Positions 1 through 11,556 are shown, counted from the stretch's first letter. The stretch: 64,000 nt of DNA from Brachypterus glaber (GCA_958510825.1 OY294044.1:100478893-100542892), one strand, 5' to 3'. Notes: generated by a model from the sequence alone, not told the origin. Numbers and translations: made by a program.

Positions 1-1090
1 GCGAAAAAGATTTTTTTCGTTTGGACTTTGAAAATGCGACCTTATTTTAATATACCTAACCCTCTTTACCCTTGTTAAAATCATACAAACTTCAATAACA
101 GCAGGATCAGCAAAAATTCTATATTATTATCAACTTGTTCAATTAGTACAAAAATATTCTAATTCAAAATTCATATTCAAATTTTACGGACGCAAAAAAT
201 TGCATCCAACTGTTAAACTGGGATTATCTCGACTAAACTGAGTTTAAATTAAAAAATGCTGCGTTTTGATTGGTCGACCGTTTATTTAATCCAAGCTATC
301 GTTGGTGCAAGTGGCCCTGTATCCATTAATGCATTATTATTTAGAAACGTAAGTAATCTAAAATTAAAGGCAGTTCATGTTGGATTGCCTTGTATAGGTC
401 AGTTTTTGTTGGACCACCTTGTATAGGTGTTACTAAAATATTTCCGAATATATTTCTCGAGATATTTACTAACAGCGCAAAATATTTTTAATTATTGATA
501 ACATATTATTATTAACGAGATTATTCCTATTTATTATTAATCAACTTACTGTATGGCGTAACGGAGACTGTCCATGCCTCAAAACCGGGGCCGTAAAGTC
601 TACTTTTTCTGTCTTCAAAAAAATCACTGCTTCCGAGAAAAATTTGATATAAACAAACAAATACAGATTTGACCTCGTGCAACTTGAAAAACGAATCTAC
701 CATTTGCGAACGTTTCGAAATCAACAACGCTTAGAATGCGACTGAACACGACCGTCAGCTGTTTCTGGAAACGCTAGATCGGTGTTGTCAAACGCCGCTT
801 GAAATCTGTAAATATCAGATTTTCTTCGTAGGGGATATAGTCCAGTCAAATAATAATTTTAAATGGACTGCCGCCTATTTAGATTAGATAAAGAGAGAAG
901 TTCTATAGAAAGAGATAAAAGCATATTTTAGACGATTCACTCACCGCAGTAATGAGGAGAATCCAGCGCATGCGCACTGATTCTGTTTTGACGTATGTCA
1001 ATTATTTTAAGGTTATGAAACATTCTTTTGCGGAATTTTACAAAAATATCTACTTTTTTTATGCATATTGTTACACCAGGCAAGCATTTA
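1..1090. other. AT-rich intergenic stretch, no gene seen
   Basis: I see no gene here. The only open frames are short and lack recognisable domains. A fragment near 400-425 (GGACCACCTTGTATAGG) resembles the end of the TACAGGG-terminated repeats found elsewhere in the window. Near 875-905 there is a weak resemblance to the left end of the CAATGGAG MITE family. Confidence 0.5.
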
Positions 1091-1096
1091 TTTTTT

Positions 1097-2095
1097 AATT
1101 AACTAAAGCTAAATTATTTAGCCTAGATATAATCCTATTTGATTCTTAAAATATATCGCCTTCTAAATTCTGAAATATCGTATCTGAAAAATGCCTCCCA
1201 TAAAAAAAAACACCAAACCAAACTATTGTTAACGTAAACCAACGCCCCCATTAAAAAAATCAAACAGAAATTCTTGAGTATTTTAACAATATTTTGCTAT
1301 ATATTCTAACAAAAAAACTAGTGTACTGGTAGTAGTAGTTTGGTAGTTTGCTGGTTTGGTGTTTTTTTTTTTTAAATTGGACGCGTTGGTTTACGTTAAC
1401 AATGGTTTGGTTTGGTAGTGTGCTGGTTTGGTGTTTTTTTTTAATGGAAGGCGCTGGTTTACGTTAATAATGGTTTGGTAGTTTGCTGGTTTGGTGTTTT
1501 TTTTTAATTGGAGGCATTTTTCAGATACAGATATATTTTAGGAATCAAATAGGATATTTAGGCTAAATAATTTAGCTTTAGCTATTAAAAAAAAAAAACA
1601 CCAAACCAGCAAACTACCAAACCAACTCCATTGTTAACGTAAACAAATGCCCCCATTAAAAAAATCAAACAGAAATTCTTGAGTATTTTAACAATATTTT
1701 GCTATATATTCTAACAAAAAAACTAGTGTACTGGTAGTAGTAGTTTGGTAATTTGCTGGTTTGGTGTTTTTTTTTTAATTGGAGGCGTTGGTTTACGTTA
1801 ACAATGGTTTGGTTTGGTAGTTTGCTGGTTTGGTGTTTTTTTTTTTTTTAATAGCTAAAGCTAAATTATTTAGCCTAAATATCCTATTTGATTCCTAAAA
1901 TATATCTGTATCTGAAAAATGCCTCCAATTAAAAAAAACACCAAACCAGCAAACTACCAAACCATTATTAACGTAAACCAGCGCCTTCCATTAAAAAAAA
2001 AACACCAAACCAGCACACTACCAAACCAAACCATTGTTAACGTAAACCAACGCCTCCCATTAAAAAAAAACACACCAAACCAACAACATTTATGT
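1097..2095. repeat. Complex palindromic repeat block (~1 kb)
   Basis: A ~60-bp module (ACACCAAACCAGCAAACTAC followed by GTTAACGTAAACCA) occurs many times in both orientations, separated by A or T runs. The arms from about 1375 to 1640 and 1796 to 2075 are near-perfect reverse complements, including the AGCTAAAGCTAAATTATTTAG segment at 1851 and its inverse near 1560-1587. A unique core of about 100 bp (1243-1345) recurs directly at 1651-1751, 408 bp apart. The block begins at 1097 with another copy of the AAGCTAAATTATTTAGCC segment. The 72-codon open frame at 1919-2137 is simply this repeat read through. It looks like a fold-back element that has duplicated within itself. Confidence 0.8.
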
Positions 2096-2660
2096 TGCCT
2101 AACGTATTGGACTGCTGTCCATTGCAATAAATCATAGACAAAATAACAATATGTCTATGCAATAAATGCTGATATTATATCAGTGATATATTAAAGGGTA
2201 GTACTTAGGGTTGCCAACTCTGAACCATTAAAATAAGGGACAAGATCTCTAAAAAAAAAACGAAACATTCTTTATTAAAGGAACACAAGCGCTTTTTTTG
2301 TGGCAGAAGTCTCCCACATTGCAGAATATGGTAAAAAGGGGCATATCCAGTACCCATTACCCTCCCGAGACTAAACTAATGATAATTTTTCGATTTAATT
2401 GTGTTTTTTTTTTATATTTGCTATGCCTAAAAAGAAGAAAAAAAGAATAAAAAATTAAACGATTTTTTTTTAGCTTTTTCCCAAGTTTTTGTTTCTTTAG
2501 AGTTTTAGGAGAGCTGAATTATACTGAATATTTGTTTGCATTTTGTTTGCATACATAGAAAGTTTATAGAAGTATTTTGGATTAATATTGCCTTAAAGAA
2601 AAAATACACTGCCCAGTAAAAGAGCTTTCCCATTTTCCCCTCCGCACGTAAAATGGATTT
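2096..2660. other. Intergenic, nothing recognised
   Basis: AT-rich with poly-A and poly-T runs. Minus-strand open frames at 2505-2870 overlap the degenerate repeat that follows and show no domain. Confidence 0.4.
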
Positions 2661-2663
2661 TTT

Positions 2664-3060
2664 ATTATCAGATTCACTTTTAGCAACCATAAAAACCTTA
2701 ATATACCAATTTTCACGAAAACTACCATCTGCCCCTTTAGGGGCATAATAAGATTCACTTTCAGCAACCTCAAAAACCCCAATACACCAGTTTTCACGAA
2801 AACTACCCCACCCCTCAGGGGGTGAAATTAGAAAAAAAAGTATTATCAGATTCATATTCGTCGACTCCAAAAACCCCTATATACCAATTTTGAAGAAAAT
2901 ATTAATAATATTGAAAAATATTTATCCCCTCACCCCCTCGGGGGTGGAATTATAAAAGTTTTTTATTAGATTCAAAGTCAGCAACCTTGAAAACCCATAT
3001 ATAGCAATTTTCAAATTTTTCTAAAAAAAATGTATTTTCCCCCATTTGCCCCCCTTGCCG
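2664..3060. repeat. Degenerate tandem repeat, 4 units
   Basis: Four imperfect units start near 2669, 2752, 2846 and 2969. Each has AGATTCA, then AGCAACC, then AAAACCCC with ATATACCAATTTT, followed by a GC-rich segment. In at least three units that segment pairs with itself (CCCCTTTAGGGG; CCCCTCAGGGGG; CCCCCTCGGGGG). Spacing varies (83, 94 and 123 bp). The downstream segment (3075-3210) carries the ACAGACCGATCGAC motif common in decayed insect repeats. Confidence 0.65.
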
Positions 3061-3442
3061 CAACCCAATGTTTATCAAAAACAATCCCGAGCGAGAACTT
3101 TTGGTAACATACCTGTATGCTAAATTTCAAGTCTCAAGGCTTAAAGCGATCTTAAGTTATAGTGCCCACAAGATTTCCTGGACAGACCGATCGACAATTT
3201 TTTTTTTGCTCGAAATTGATTTATATTGACATCAAACGTCATAAAATGCAAAAATACACAAAAAAAAAATTGAAAATTTTTACACGAATACAAGGCTTTC
3301 CGAAATTTTGAAAATTTTCTAAATGGGGAAGCAATAAAGTCCAAACCAACTTTCTACCCATCTTTGCTTAAGCCTTAAGGCATATATGCGAAAATACAAC
3401 TTTACAATTTTGTGTTCTTTTTAACGTTTGATATTTAAAAAC

Positions 3443-3616
3443 AATTGAATCGGTTATTGCTAAACACCCTGTCAAAAACCAATATTTAATAAAGTGCTAA
3501 GTGCAAAAAAAATAGGAATCTGAGTAAACACTTGTTTAGTGTGCAGTAACAGTTACTGAACACATTATTAAATATCGGTTTTTGACTTAAGGTGTTTTAG
3601 CAATAACCGATTCAAT
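3443..3616. repeat. Hairpin repeat, ~52-bp inverted arms
   Basis: The left arm starts ATTGAATCGGTTATTGCTAA and the right arm ends with its reverse complement, GCAATAACCGATTCAAT. The arms continue through GTCAAAAACC and ATATTTAATAA, with a ~65-bp loop. No coding capacity. Its right end overlaps by a few bases the CAATGGAG end of the next element, so one probably inserted at the edge of the other. Confidence 0.75.
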
Positions 3617-4265
3617 GGAGATTTCTCCATTTAGATTAGACAGGGACAAAAGTTCTACCCAAAAAGGATAGAAGTAATATCACCAACATAAAGAAAAAAA
3701 AAATCTACTAGGTTTTATGTTGGCTGCACTGTCAGTAACGCCATTTTCGTTAGCCACTGTCATTGTGTGAGCTGCGTTTGATATTGTTTTGATTTCAGTT
3801 TTTTGTGTGTTTTACTAAATATTGTGTTTTTATTGACTATTATAGTACTTTTACGAATTTTGATATTTAAATATTGTTTACCAAAGGTAAGTTCTTTCTT
3901 TATACCTTAGATTTAAAGCCTAGGCGAAATTCGTTTGGACTTTTGCAACCCTTGTAAAAACATCTTGGCATTTTGGTAGCTATAACAGAAATAACGCTAG
4001 TCATAAAATTTCTTGAAATGTAGAAACTGGTAACGATATTAAAATATATAATAATAATATATAGTTAATAATAAATATGATAAACGTTAAATAAATTCAT
4101 ATTTACCTTTTCATATTTGAGGTTATGTTTTGTAAATAAATATTTGAAAAAAATGCAATATTTTTTTAATTTATCTAAGTTGGTAGTGGTGTGCCGTGCA
4201 CAAATGAGATAGAGATAGGGTATACGTCTTCTGTTTCATAATTCTAGTTGTACAGACCTCTATTG
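3613..4265. mobile_element. CAATGGAG-terminated MITE, copy 1 (653 bp)
   Basis: The left end reads CAATGGAGATTTCTCC and continues through TTAGATTAGACAGGGAC and AAAGTTCTACCC. The right end is GAGATAGAGATAGGGTATAC to CTCTATTG. The two ends are imperfect inverted repeats of about 55 bp. Related copies lie at 9388-10420 and 17093-17499, but this copy has a different interior. That interior contains a promoter-like stretch ending in a good splice donor (CCAAAG/GTAAGT) at 3887. The target duplication is not resolvable by eye. Confidence 0.75.
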
Positions 4266-4271
4266 TGACAC

Positions 4272-4700
4272 ATGGGCATTAGGGTGAAGCGAAATACGAA
4301 TTTAAGAATTTAAAAACACCTGATAGCATAAAAGTTACTACTTGTATTAACAAGTGTCCCACAAAAATTTGGGCCCCGAAATATTTCATCTACATTTTCC
4401 AGTTTTTGCTTGAAGTTAAAAATGCATGTCTGTAAATCACTACTTTTTTAAAATTAATATATATTTTTCCTAGAGTATAAGAGTAGCAATTTTTTTTTGC
4501 TTTAAATCATTTTGTCATATTCTCTTTAAAAAGCCCCTAAAGTATGACCCTTGTTAAATGCCCCTAAGGGGCATTAGGGGACCTTAAAAATAAAAAAGTA
4601 AAAAAAACACATATAAAACGTGTGAAATCCACACATTTTTATTATGATTTCGATATCATATGATCCATATTAAATTCAAACATTTCATTTTATTCGCTCA
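4272..4700. mobile_element. Partial copy of the 33.3-kb inverted-repeat element
   Basis: From TTAGGGTGAAGCGAAAT through AAAAGTTACTACTTG, TTTGGGCCCCGAAATATTTC and TGCATGTCTGTAAATCAC, this closely matches 33306-33475. A second shared block, CACACATTTTTATTATG with ATTTCGATATCATAT, is at 4630 and 33627. Unlike the 33-kb copy, I see no inverted right end, so this copy appears one-ended. Confidence 0.7.
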
Positions 4701-4950
4701 CATTTCGGCTATTTAATATAAAATTTTAAATTTCGAAACTATTGATCGTTATCAATGATACGCGAATATCAATCATACGCGCTCTATGCGTACTCGGTGC
4801 GTAATATACTATTTTCAATGCCCAACCACATCTTTTTTTTCAGTTTTAGTAGATAGGGCACTTTAGATGCAAAATCTGACATCGTCGCAAATCGCGGTCG
4901 ATCGTGCAGCTAAAACAAAGAAAAGTGCAATAGCCAGCCAGGGCTTATAT

Positions 4951-6022
4951 CGTCGGCTTACAAGTAAAGAGCACTAAGTCCAAAAACATGGTTTTGAGAT
5001 ATTGACAAATTTAACTTTCATTGTTGCTTTTTAATTTTTGTAATTATTGTTTTTGGAAAAAAAACTACCACAAATTGCAATGACATGTTTGGACATAATA
5101 ATGTGCCATTTGCAGTTAAATAAAGAAAAATTGAAGTAGTTTAATTCAACTAAATTTAAAAAAAGACATGGACTTAGTGCCTTTTACTTGTAGGCCCACG
5201 ACGTCGACTTACAAGTAAAGAGCACTAAGTCAATAAAATAATATAAAAAACAACTATTTAAAATTAAAACCCTTGTATTAATTAAACGTAATGTATAACT
5301 ATAAAGTATAAAACAAGATGTTTACATAAATTTTCAAAAACTAGATTTTTAAAAGAAGGGTTTGGACTTTTTGATTGTTTAAAGAACGTTTCCAAAATGA
5401 ATAATAATAATTAATTAGTATTAATTATATGAAACTGCTTACTATGCCAGAACTAAGACAGTTTTCAGAGGCCATCGGCTGTGCCGGCAAAGAAGCATCT
5501 CATAAAGTCAATAATTATAATGAATCATTATTAATAATAAAACACTTCACGGTGCAATTCTAAGGGCTGTTTTCCGAACTTGCCGCGAACTTTTTTCCTT
5601 ATATTCTTGTTATTTATATAGTAACCAAGGATTTAAGAGCAAAATTAAAATAATCTATCTAGTTAAAATTTGAATGCGTTTGTCAGTACAATAAATAACG
5701 CGTTATTGTATCATATAAATGATTCAAGCAATCATATTTTTATAAATTAACTCTTTTTAGAAAGTCGTTTAGTGCAGAAACATTTGAAATAATCTACAAG
5801 TAAAACGCACTAAGTGCACTAAGTGACTTAGTGCCTATTGCCAGATAAAATTTTAATCAAAATCAAATTGGTGCATTTTGTATAGTGGGTAACTCCCTTG
5901 GCAGTCCACCTAGAAATTAGTTCGGTTTACCTATACATAGATCATCAAAAATTAACTACAGTGCTATTAAAATCCCATTTTTGCAAAAAAGTGACTTAGT
6001 GCCTTTTACTTGTAAGCCGACG
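4951..6022. mobile_element. Composite CGTCGGC-terminated element, copy 1
   Basis: The ends are inverted repeats of about 30 bp: CGTCGGCTTACAAGTAAAGA on the left and TTTTACTTGTAAGCCGACG on the right, continuing with GCACTAAGTC and its complement. ATAT borders both ends, consistent with a TA-containing target. At 5168-5232 a right-type end directly abuts a left-type end, so the unit is two elements joined in tandem (4951-5200 and 5202-6022). Further copies of the end motif lie at 5796-5840. A copy of the whole composite in the opposite orientation is at 61141-62304. There is no transposase frame, so it is non-autonomous. Confidence 0.85.
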
Positions 6023-6205
6023 ATATATTACTCCGTTTTAATAAATTGCAGTTGTGCAGACCTTATATGCAAATTTATCGGGAACTGAAATTAGTTTGAA
6101 AACAGCGTCACGCGCAGATAATAAATATGGATTTTTTTTATTTTAAAGTGGACAAACTAAACCGCAATATGCGTCTCTAGAAAATGCAATGGCCAAAAAG
6201 ATTAA

Positions 6206-7065
6206 TTTCGAAAGAAAAGAAAAGTATATAAATATTATGAAAATCCTCTAACGTTTTTATTTAAATAAAAGAAAATAAAAAAAAAAAACATAACAGATCC
6301 GAAAATTATGATTTAGTTGGACTTTTAAATAATCCAAATTATATTTAATAGTATTGTAACATGTTGGCTGGGTATTCTATCAAGTTAAAAAAAATCTGCC
6401 TAGCCAATCCTTTTTTATTCGCAATAAAAGCTCACGTGACGTTTATAACTTGAAAAATGTTTTTAAAAATTTCTTCAAAATTATTATTTTTACTTTAGTC
6501 TTTTGTTTTTTATATTATAAATAAAGCGTGTACCATGTACGTTATTTTATTGGTTAGAATCACGCGCATGCGGAAACAAGGTTTTTATTGCAGTAAATTG
6601 AGTCATTTCGTTTGACTAACTTAGCAATGCGAATTAATTTCTTTTTTTGCTCTAACTCTTTCGCTTTTAATATACCTATTGGGACTAATCTAATATTCAT
6701 TTGTCACCGTTCATTTAATTAGCTAAATCCCTTTAATAAAATGTTCGTAAAACCATTACTTACTACGTGAATACAAAAACCCATAAAGGAGATGAGAAGC
6801 AAGGGCAATTTAATATTTAAAGTAAGCAAAAAATTACAAAATTAATTTTAATCGCAAGTTATAAACGTCACGTGACCTTTTATTGGCCAGGCAGATTTTT
6901 TTTAACTTGGTAAAAGTAATACCCAGCCACCATTCCACAATACTATAAAATTAAATTTGGATTATTAAAGAGCCCAACTAAATCGTAATTTACAGAATTA
7001 TTTTTTTTTATTTTCTTTTACTTGAATAAAACGTTGATAATATTTATATAATTTTCTTTGGTAAT
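6206..7065. mobile_element. Long fold-back element (~860 bp)
   Basis: The arms at about 6215-6460 and 6845-7062 are reverse complements with scattered differences. Paired landmarks are GATTTAGTTGGACTTTTAAA with its inverse at 6975, GGCTGGGTATTCTATCAAG with its inverse near 6915, and GCTCACGTGACGTTTATAAC with its inverse near 6860. The ~385-bp centre has no gene. The outer edges fade into AT-rich sequence and the exact ends are uncertain. Confidence 0.8.
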
Positions 7066-7480
7066 GTAGTAGTTTGGCAACATATTAAACATTTTTATAA
7101 AATTAATATGAATTTGTTAACTTATTGTACCCGACTATGCATTTTGACGTCACGACTCGCTAAAATCCGATGTCTAGAAATGAGGTACCGATATAAACAA
7201 GAAGGTATCGACTCATCTTTAGAAAAAATGTTATTAAAATTCGTCTGAACTATAAAATAGATATTACAAAAACAATTGATAACAGAACGGAAATACACTA
7301 TCTCGGCAAAAGGAAACCATATATACTCGTGTAAATCGCCACGTACCAGTTCTTTAATATGATAAAAAAATAGAAAAAAAGGTGATAGATAAACAAGCCG
7401 CGAAGATATGTATACGCGTTCCATTATATTATATAATGGAATATAATTTATATACTTACTATTCACAGAAAATGGTATAT
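7066..7480. other. Intergenic, nothing recognised
   Basis: A 114-codon minus-strand open frame (7122-7466) is present, but it has no recognisable domain, no homologous copy in the window and no supporting splice or promoter context. I treat it as chance. Confidence 0.4.
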
Positions 7481-8465
7481 TGCATTTACCAAAATACTTA
7501 AAAAAATTAATTTAAAAAAAAATTAAAAAAAATGCGTTTATTTTAAAAAAGATCTTTTTTAAAAAACGAAAAATTACTAAAAAAAAGTTTTGCATAAAAC
7601 GAAAAATTAAAAAAAATAAAATAAAAAAAATCAAAATTTATTTTTAAAAGTTCTTTTTTTTGAATACCAAAAAATTTTGAAAAAATAAATTATTTAAAAA
7701 AAAAATAAAATAAAATTCATAAATTTTCGTTTTGACTTTTTAATTATTTAAAAAAAATAAAATAAAATTCATACATTTTCAAAGAAAAACTTATTTTTCA
7801 AAAAAAAATTTATTTTATCTTTGCGAAAAGAGAAAAATAAAAAAAATGAAAATTATAGTTTTTTTATTATTTTAAACAGTGTAACACCCCATAACTTTTT
7901 TTGGGGGGATTACTTTCAAAATTGGTAAAATTGATTCTTATAATAAAAGTAATTTTTACCGAAAAAGTTACTTTAATCTGAATTTTCTTTCAGCTTTTTT
8001 CGATTTTTTTTTGTAAGTTAAACCCCCCAAAACTTTTTTGTTTTTGGAGGGGTTACTTTCAAAAACAATAAGGATCTTCCCCCTATAGAACTTGATTTTT
8101 CCTGAAAATTTTAATACGATCGGATTATTCGTTCTTGAGTTATCATTTTTTAAAAAACGAAAAAAAAATAAATTAATAAAAAAAGTAATTTTCAAAAAAA
8201 AAAAAATAATTTTTGATTTTTTTTTAGTTTTCTTTTTCCGAAAACCGAAAAATAAAAAAAATCAAACATGTTGACATTTTTTGAAAAACATTTGAAAAAA
8301 AAAATTATTATTTTTTTTTTAATTTCAAAGATAAACTTAGTTTTCAAAATTTTGCAATATTTTTGTTTTAATTTTCTTTTTGCGAAAAACGAAAAATAAA
8401 AGAATAATAAAATGAGTTTTATTTTTATTAAAACCCTTCTATTCACTTCACTGTACTTATATACA
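7481..8465. repeat. A/T homopolymer-rich tract with an embedded dispersed repeat
   Basis: Almost all of this stretch is runs of A or T broken by short mixed motifs, giving spurious Lys- or Phe-rich frames on both strands. Embedded at about 7880-8160 is a minus-orientation copy of the dispersed repeat also at 58473-58790. It shares a GGGGTTA segment, CTTCCCC, TTTCCTGAAAATTTTAATAC, CGATCGGATTATTCGTTC and GAGTTATC. Confidence 0.7.
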
Positions 8466-8960
8466 GGGTTATTCACGGAAGTGGTCCATTAAAAGTTTAT
8501 GGAGAACCAATAATTTTAAAAATCTGATATTTTGTACTTTGGGCTTTTTGAATAATCGATTAAAAATATTTTTGGCCTGGGCCACTTCCGGTTGTACCGG
8601 AAGTGGCACTTAACTTCGATTTTTTAAATGGAACACTCAATATATTTTTTAATTTTTAAAACTTTCTTTAAATTTGATTTATTTTGATGTGTAACACTTT
8701 ATGTCTATCTCTAGTAGTTTTTGAGTTATTCAAGTTTTTAGCGAAAAATTAGCAAATTCAAGCACCCCTAAAAAAATAATTTCTACTTTATTTTTTTTAA
8801 ATTGGAGAAAAGTTGTTTTGTAGTTTACTCAATAATACCCGAATAATCTTAAGCCAAAACAGAACCCAAAAATGTATACAGGGTGTCAGAAAGCAGGTCA
8901 AATCTAACAAATTTAAAATAGCCATAACTCATTTTTTTTTAAATGGCACCCTATATATTT
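8466..8960. repeat. TACAGGG-terminated repeat fragments
   Basis: Two starts of the TACAGGGT type are visible, at about 8463 (TATACAGGGTTATTCACGG) and 8877 (ATACAGGGTGTCAGAAAG). The body includes GGAAGTGG in both orientations (about 8480 and 8585-8605). No intact second end is obvious. These belong to the broad class of TACAGGG-ended fold-back repeats seen throughout the window. Confidence 0.5.
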
Positions 8961-9387
8961 TTTTATTTAGCTAAATAAAGAATTAAAATTGCTTTAATTG
9001 AATATGAATACGCGTTAATATAAAGTATCGCCAAAATCTCGGTTTGTTTGTAAACAAATAGTAGGTATATTCAGGCCTAAACAATAACAATAACCAGTAA
9101 CTGTTATTGTTGTCTCTGTTAGAACAAAGCTGAGCGAATAAGACAGAGGAATGTATATGTTGGCTACGTTTTTGTCAGTTTTTACGAATGAAATGCCTAT
9201 TCTAGAGACAAGAGTTATTAGTTCGTTGACTGGATACTGTGTTTTATTGGCTGAAAAGCAAATGCTAAGTTAGGTTTTTGTCAACAACCGTAACGTCAAC
9301 ATTGTCTGGTTGGCCGCACGTTTGAATTTGCAATATATGGCGACAAACTTGCACCGTGTAAACGATCAAGCAAGACGAAACAACGTG
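8961..9387. other. Intergenic, nothing recognised
   Basis: No gene seen. A small imperfect hairpin lies at 9079-9115 (AACAATAACA paired with TGTTATTGTT). Confidence 0.4.
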
Positions 9388-10420
9388 CAATGGCGACTTC
9401 TCCCGTTAGATTAGACAGGGACAAAAGTTCTACCCAAAAAGGATAGAAGACATAGTAATAGTAGTAATAGTAATATTTATTGACCACAAGTGATACATTT
9501 AGTACATAATGGTATGTCAGTGATACATTAACCTAAATTAAAAACTTGCTTAAAATTAGAAGTATATTTTAAAAGCTAAACAAATACGTCTAAATAATCC
9601 TAACATATGGCTTGGGTTTTATAGGCCTTTACAGTATAAAAAGCTCTTTCTATCAAATATTTTTTAACAGATCTTTTGAAGGCGTTATTGTTGGAAATGC
9701 TTCTTATATTTCTTGGTAGTTTATTATACAGATACATACAACTATAGTAAGGCGAATTTTCATAAAGGCTTGTTTAGGAAGTTGCAAAATTTCGACAAGC
9801 CTTGTATGGCTTTTTGTGGAAAATTTTTCAGGATTATTCCTTACAAACATAACACATTTAAATATATAAATACACGGCACAGTTAAAATATTTTTATCTT
9901 TAAAAATCTTTTGACAACTGGCTCTATAGTACAAGTTAAATATAAGACGAATGAGTCTTTTTTGTGCTACCAAAACTCTGTCTATACCACTCACACATCC
10001 CCAACAAATAATGTTATATGCCATGTGAGGGTAAGCTAGTGAGTAGTATATGCCTAAAATTCCAGCCTCATACATACACTCCCACTTCCACCCAACCAAA
10101 CAAATTCTGTATTTGTTCTTTGTTGAACAAATACAATATTTACTTGGCCGGGCGAAAAGTGTAACTAGAGTATTTTTATTAAAGAAATTACTGGCGCCAT
10201 CTAAATTTTAATAGAATTATCTTATTCTACAGATTCACATTAGCTATGTTCGTTCGTGCCGCTCAGTGCTACACTTTCCGGCCAACCAAATAAATACTGT
10301 ATTTGTTGTATGAAAAAAAATACAGTATTTATTTGGTTGGCTGGAAAGTGTAGCACAAATGAGATAGAGATAGGGTAGACGTCTTTTGTTTCATAATTCT
10401 AGTTGTAGAGAGCTCCATTG
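9388..10420. mobile_element. CAATGGAG-family MITE, copy 2, split by a LINE
   Basis: The left end (CAATGGCGACTTCTCCC, TTAGATTAGACAGGGAC, GGATAGAA) and right end (GAGATAGAGATAGGGTAGAC to GAGCTCCATTG) match the 407-bp copy at 17093-17499. About 620 bp extra sits between GGATAGAA and ACATACACTCCCACTTCC, and this is the LINE 3' end on the minus strand. The right part contains a strong internal hairpin at 10267-10355 (CCAACCAAATAAATACTGTA paired with its inverse). Confidence 0.85.
9451..10068 (-). pseudogene. 5'-truncated non-LTR retrotransposon (LINE), 3' end of reverse transcriptase ORF
   Basis: Read on the minus strand, the frame encodes the tail of a LINE reverse transcriptase: YSLAYPHMAYNIICWG, then LVAQKRLIRLIF, CQKIFKDKNILTVPCIYIF and MFVRNNPEKF. 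These are typical of the region after the catalytic palm in Jockey/CR1-like elements (a family-level assignment from pattern, not a search). The true frame continues after a shift near 9758 as NSPYYSCMYLYNKLPRNIRS and ends at TAG 9602-9600, so the ORF is broken. The 3' tail is a short array of TTACTA-like repeats (9451-9480). The catalytic motif is missing and the insertion is 5' truncated. Confidence 0.85.
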
Positions 10421-10868
10421 CCCTCTTGCTATATCTTGCAGCAAACTTGGATAGCACCAAACTTGCGTAATGGCGTCAATATTTTGTAATTCACAATTAA
10501 GGAGTTTAAGTTAGTATCATACGCAATTGAACTATAAAGGTTATATCGATTTAATATTTTTGGCACATAGACCCTTTAGAACTTACACTCTTTAACGGCG
10601 AATGTCCTAATTACTTGGTTCAAATTTTAATATCATGTCACAATAACGAACAGAAATTAATGCTCCAAGTTATACATATGAACCTCCGTGTATGTGAATA
10701 ACTCAGATAAAGTTATAAATTATATCATAAAATAATTAACTTTAATACGGGATTTATCACCAAAGGTATTAGTTATTTTAAGTAGGTATTATTTTATAAA
10801 TATATTAATACCTTTAAAATTATTGATGGTGAAAGCTCCAGTGGCGTAGCGTTTAACACGTTCGCTGC
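10421..10868. other. Intergenic, nothing recognised
   Basis: AT-rich sequence with no gene or clear repeat that I can identify. Confidence 0.4.
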
Positions 10869-10869
10869 A

Positions 10870-11556
10870 GATGACGCATACGTGGGTTGGGTCTACTATT
10901 GGACCAAAATTTAAACTGGAAACAACATACCAACCAACTCTCAAATTCTCTGTCTAAATCTGTTTTCATATTCAGAAACTTGGTTAGAATGGTTTCCTTT
11001 AATGTACTAAAAACCGCTTGTTATGCCCTTTTTGAGTCTAAAATTAGGTATGGTCTGATAGTTTGGGGTCATGCATCTGGCACAGAAAGAATATTTGGTT
11101 TGCAGGGGAAAGTGCTTCGCATTATGACGAGTTTAGGGTATCAAGATGGGGTACAACATAAATTTATTGAATTAAATATTATGACCGTTCCATGTCTTTA
11201 TATTTATATATCCATTTTATATGTTAAACAAAACATAAATATGTACCCTCTGCAAGCAAATATTCATGTAAAAAAATACAAGGTCAAACAACATAGGCTG
11301 AAAAGTAGTAAATTTGGGTCAAATTACTACGGACCAAAATTTTTTAATCACCTACCTATTCACATTCAGAACCTGTCTTATAAAAAATTTGAGGTAAAAA
11401 TAAAAAACTTTTTATTACTAAGGGCCTTTTACAGTACAAGAGAATTTCTAGATCTAAAATTAAAATGTGAAGATTTTAAATGTATTTGTGAAATTTAATT
11501 TATTTAATTTTAAGATTTTAATTACGAATAATAAATGAAATGAAATGAAAATTTGT
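10870..11556 (+). pseudogene. 5'-truncated LINE, C-terminal 200 residues of reverse transcriptase
   Basis: An open frame from about 10878 to the stop at 11496-11498 reads GLLLDQNLNWKQHTNQL, then YALFESKIRYGLIVWGH, FGLQGKVLRIM, then LNIMTVPCLYIYISILYVKQ and, near the end, FLLLRAFYSTREFLDL. This is the same post-palm region as the fragment at 9.5-10 kb but clearly a different element. The palm with its catalytic YxDD is absent, so the copy is dead despite lacking stops. Downstream is a tail of about four ATGAA-type repeats (ATGAAATGAAATGAAA, ending near 11552), which marks the 3' end of the insertion. Confidence 0.85.

Noticed and set aside
8092..8476. Lys/Phe-rich frames on both strands
   Set aside because: Pure consequence of A and T runs.
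10887..11498. Calling this open frame a functional gene
   Set aside because: It is only the C-terminal third of a LINE reverse transcriptase, starts without ATG, and lacks the catalytic motif.
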